From assembly GCA_017627115.1 (NCBI GenBank), contig JAGAHK010000341.1, positions 1 to 5,512 of the forward strand: a DNA stretch of 5,512 nucleotides, given 5' to 3'. Each line of letters begins with the position of its first letter. Position 1 is the stretch's first letter. The notes beneath the pieces are model-generated. The model had not been told where the DNA came from, made no database searches, and was given only the letters and a program-made list of their open reading frames with translations. Shown one piece after another: positions 5,183-5,512 of the stretch. The translations under genes and the position numbers were made by a program. Origin of the DNA: Bacillota bacterium. GTDB taxonomy: Bacteria; Bacillota; Clostridia; Lachnospirales; CAG-274.

Positions 5183-5512
5183 ATGGCAAAAGAAGATATA
5201 AGTATAGAATATCTGTGGCAGGACAGAAAAAGACATCTCGGTCTGCCCATATCATTTACAAAATATGCGTTGAGCGAAGACCGCATCTTCCTTGAAACAG
5301 GTCTGTTCAACGTAAAATACGAGGAAATAAACCTCTACCGCGTGCGCGATCTGACACTTAAAATAAGCTTCTGGCAGCGCATCTTCGGTGTCGGCAGCGT
5401 TATCGTACACTCCGCCGATGAGACAAACGCACACCTTGAAATAAGGAATATAAAAAACCCCAAAGAGGTAAAGGAGCTTATCTTCCACAGCGTGGAAAAA
5501 GCCAAGGAGAAA
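5183..5512 (+). CDS. Bacterial PH-domain protein, 3' end beyond window
   Basis: The open frame runs from ATG 5183 to the window edge without a stop, giving 110 residues of an incomplete gene. AGGAG (5173-5177), overlapping the mutase stop, sits 5 nt before the ATG. The pattern fits the YdbS-like bacterial PH domain: a strand YALSEDRIFLETGLF (28-42), EINLYRVRDLTL (48-59), FWQRIFGVGSVIVHSAD (63-79), then HLEIRNIKNPKEV (84-96) and a helix entering a charged Lys/Glu tail. These domains adopt a PH-like fold, often in membrane-linked or stress proteins; the exact role is unknown. No transmembrane segment is visible in this part, so it is probably the short soluble type, and only a little of the C-terminus may be missing. 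The tight spacing indicates co-transcription with the mutase, but a functional link is not evident. Confidence 0.75.
   Translation, partial: MAKEDISIEYLWQDRKRHLGLPISFTKYALSEDRIFLETGLFNVKYEEINLYRVRDLTLKISFWQRIFGVGSVIVHSADETNAHLEIRNIKNPKEVKELIFHSVEKAKEK

Noticed and set aside
4742..5236. Minus-strand frames antisense to the phosphohexomutase
   Set aside because: They lie opposite a complete enzyme with all catalytic motifs, and their Cys/Leu/Tyr-rich composition marks them as shadows.

Overview
The window looks like chromosome from a gut-type Clostridia bacterium, most likely Oscillospiraceae/Ruminococcaceae. This is inferred from protein flavour (short malic enzyme, stand-alone TfoX-N protein, PgcA-type mutase), strong AGGAG ribosome sites, moderate GC in genes against very AT-rich spacers, and GC-rich palindromic repeats of a kind I associate with that group. 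I could not test the assignment by search.

Layout: two divergent gene clusters are separated by a 510-nt intergenic region (2930-3439). On the minus strand, reading right to left, are a TfoX N-terminal-domain protein (2929-2609), a WG-repeat lipoprotein (2607-1366) and a malic enzyme (1338-157). The first two genes are separated by a single base and the last two by 27 nt, so all three could share one transcript. On the plus strand, a good sigma-A-type promoter (TTGATA-17-TATAAT, 3334-3362) precedes a phosphoglucomutase-type phosphohexomutase (3440-5173). A bacterial PH-domain protein follows 9 nt later (5183 to the window edge, incomplete).

Non-coding structure: the first 115 bases form a nested inverted repeat downstream of the malic enzyme. 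It may act as a bidirectional terminator or be a small dispersed element. The divergent intergenic region holds two copies of one palindromic repeat unit in opposite orientation (2977-3062 and 3121-3216). The pair is bounded by an exact 11-bp inverted repeat and has a 58-nt AT-rich core.

Function: malic enzyme links malate and pyruvate and supplies reduced cofactor. The phosphohexomutase links glycolysis to glucose-1-phosphate and so to cell-surface polysaccharide or glycogen. Nothing shows that the two clusters work together. The least ordinary gene is the WG lipoprotein: eight nearly identical 35-37-residue repeats with variation confined to two short windows and a strict two-repeat alternation. 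I see no CRISPR, transposase, tRNA or rRNA, and no convincing new defence or mobile system.
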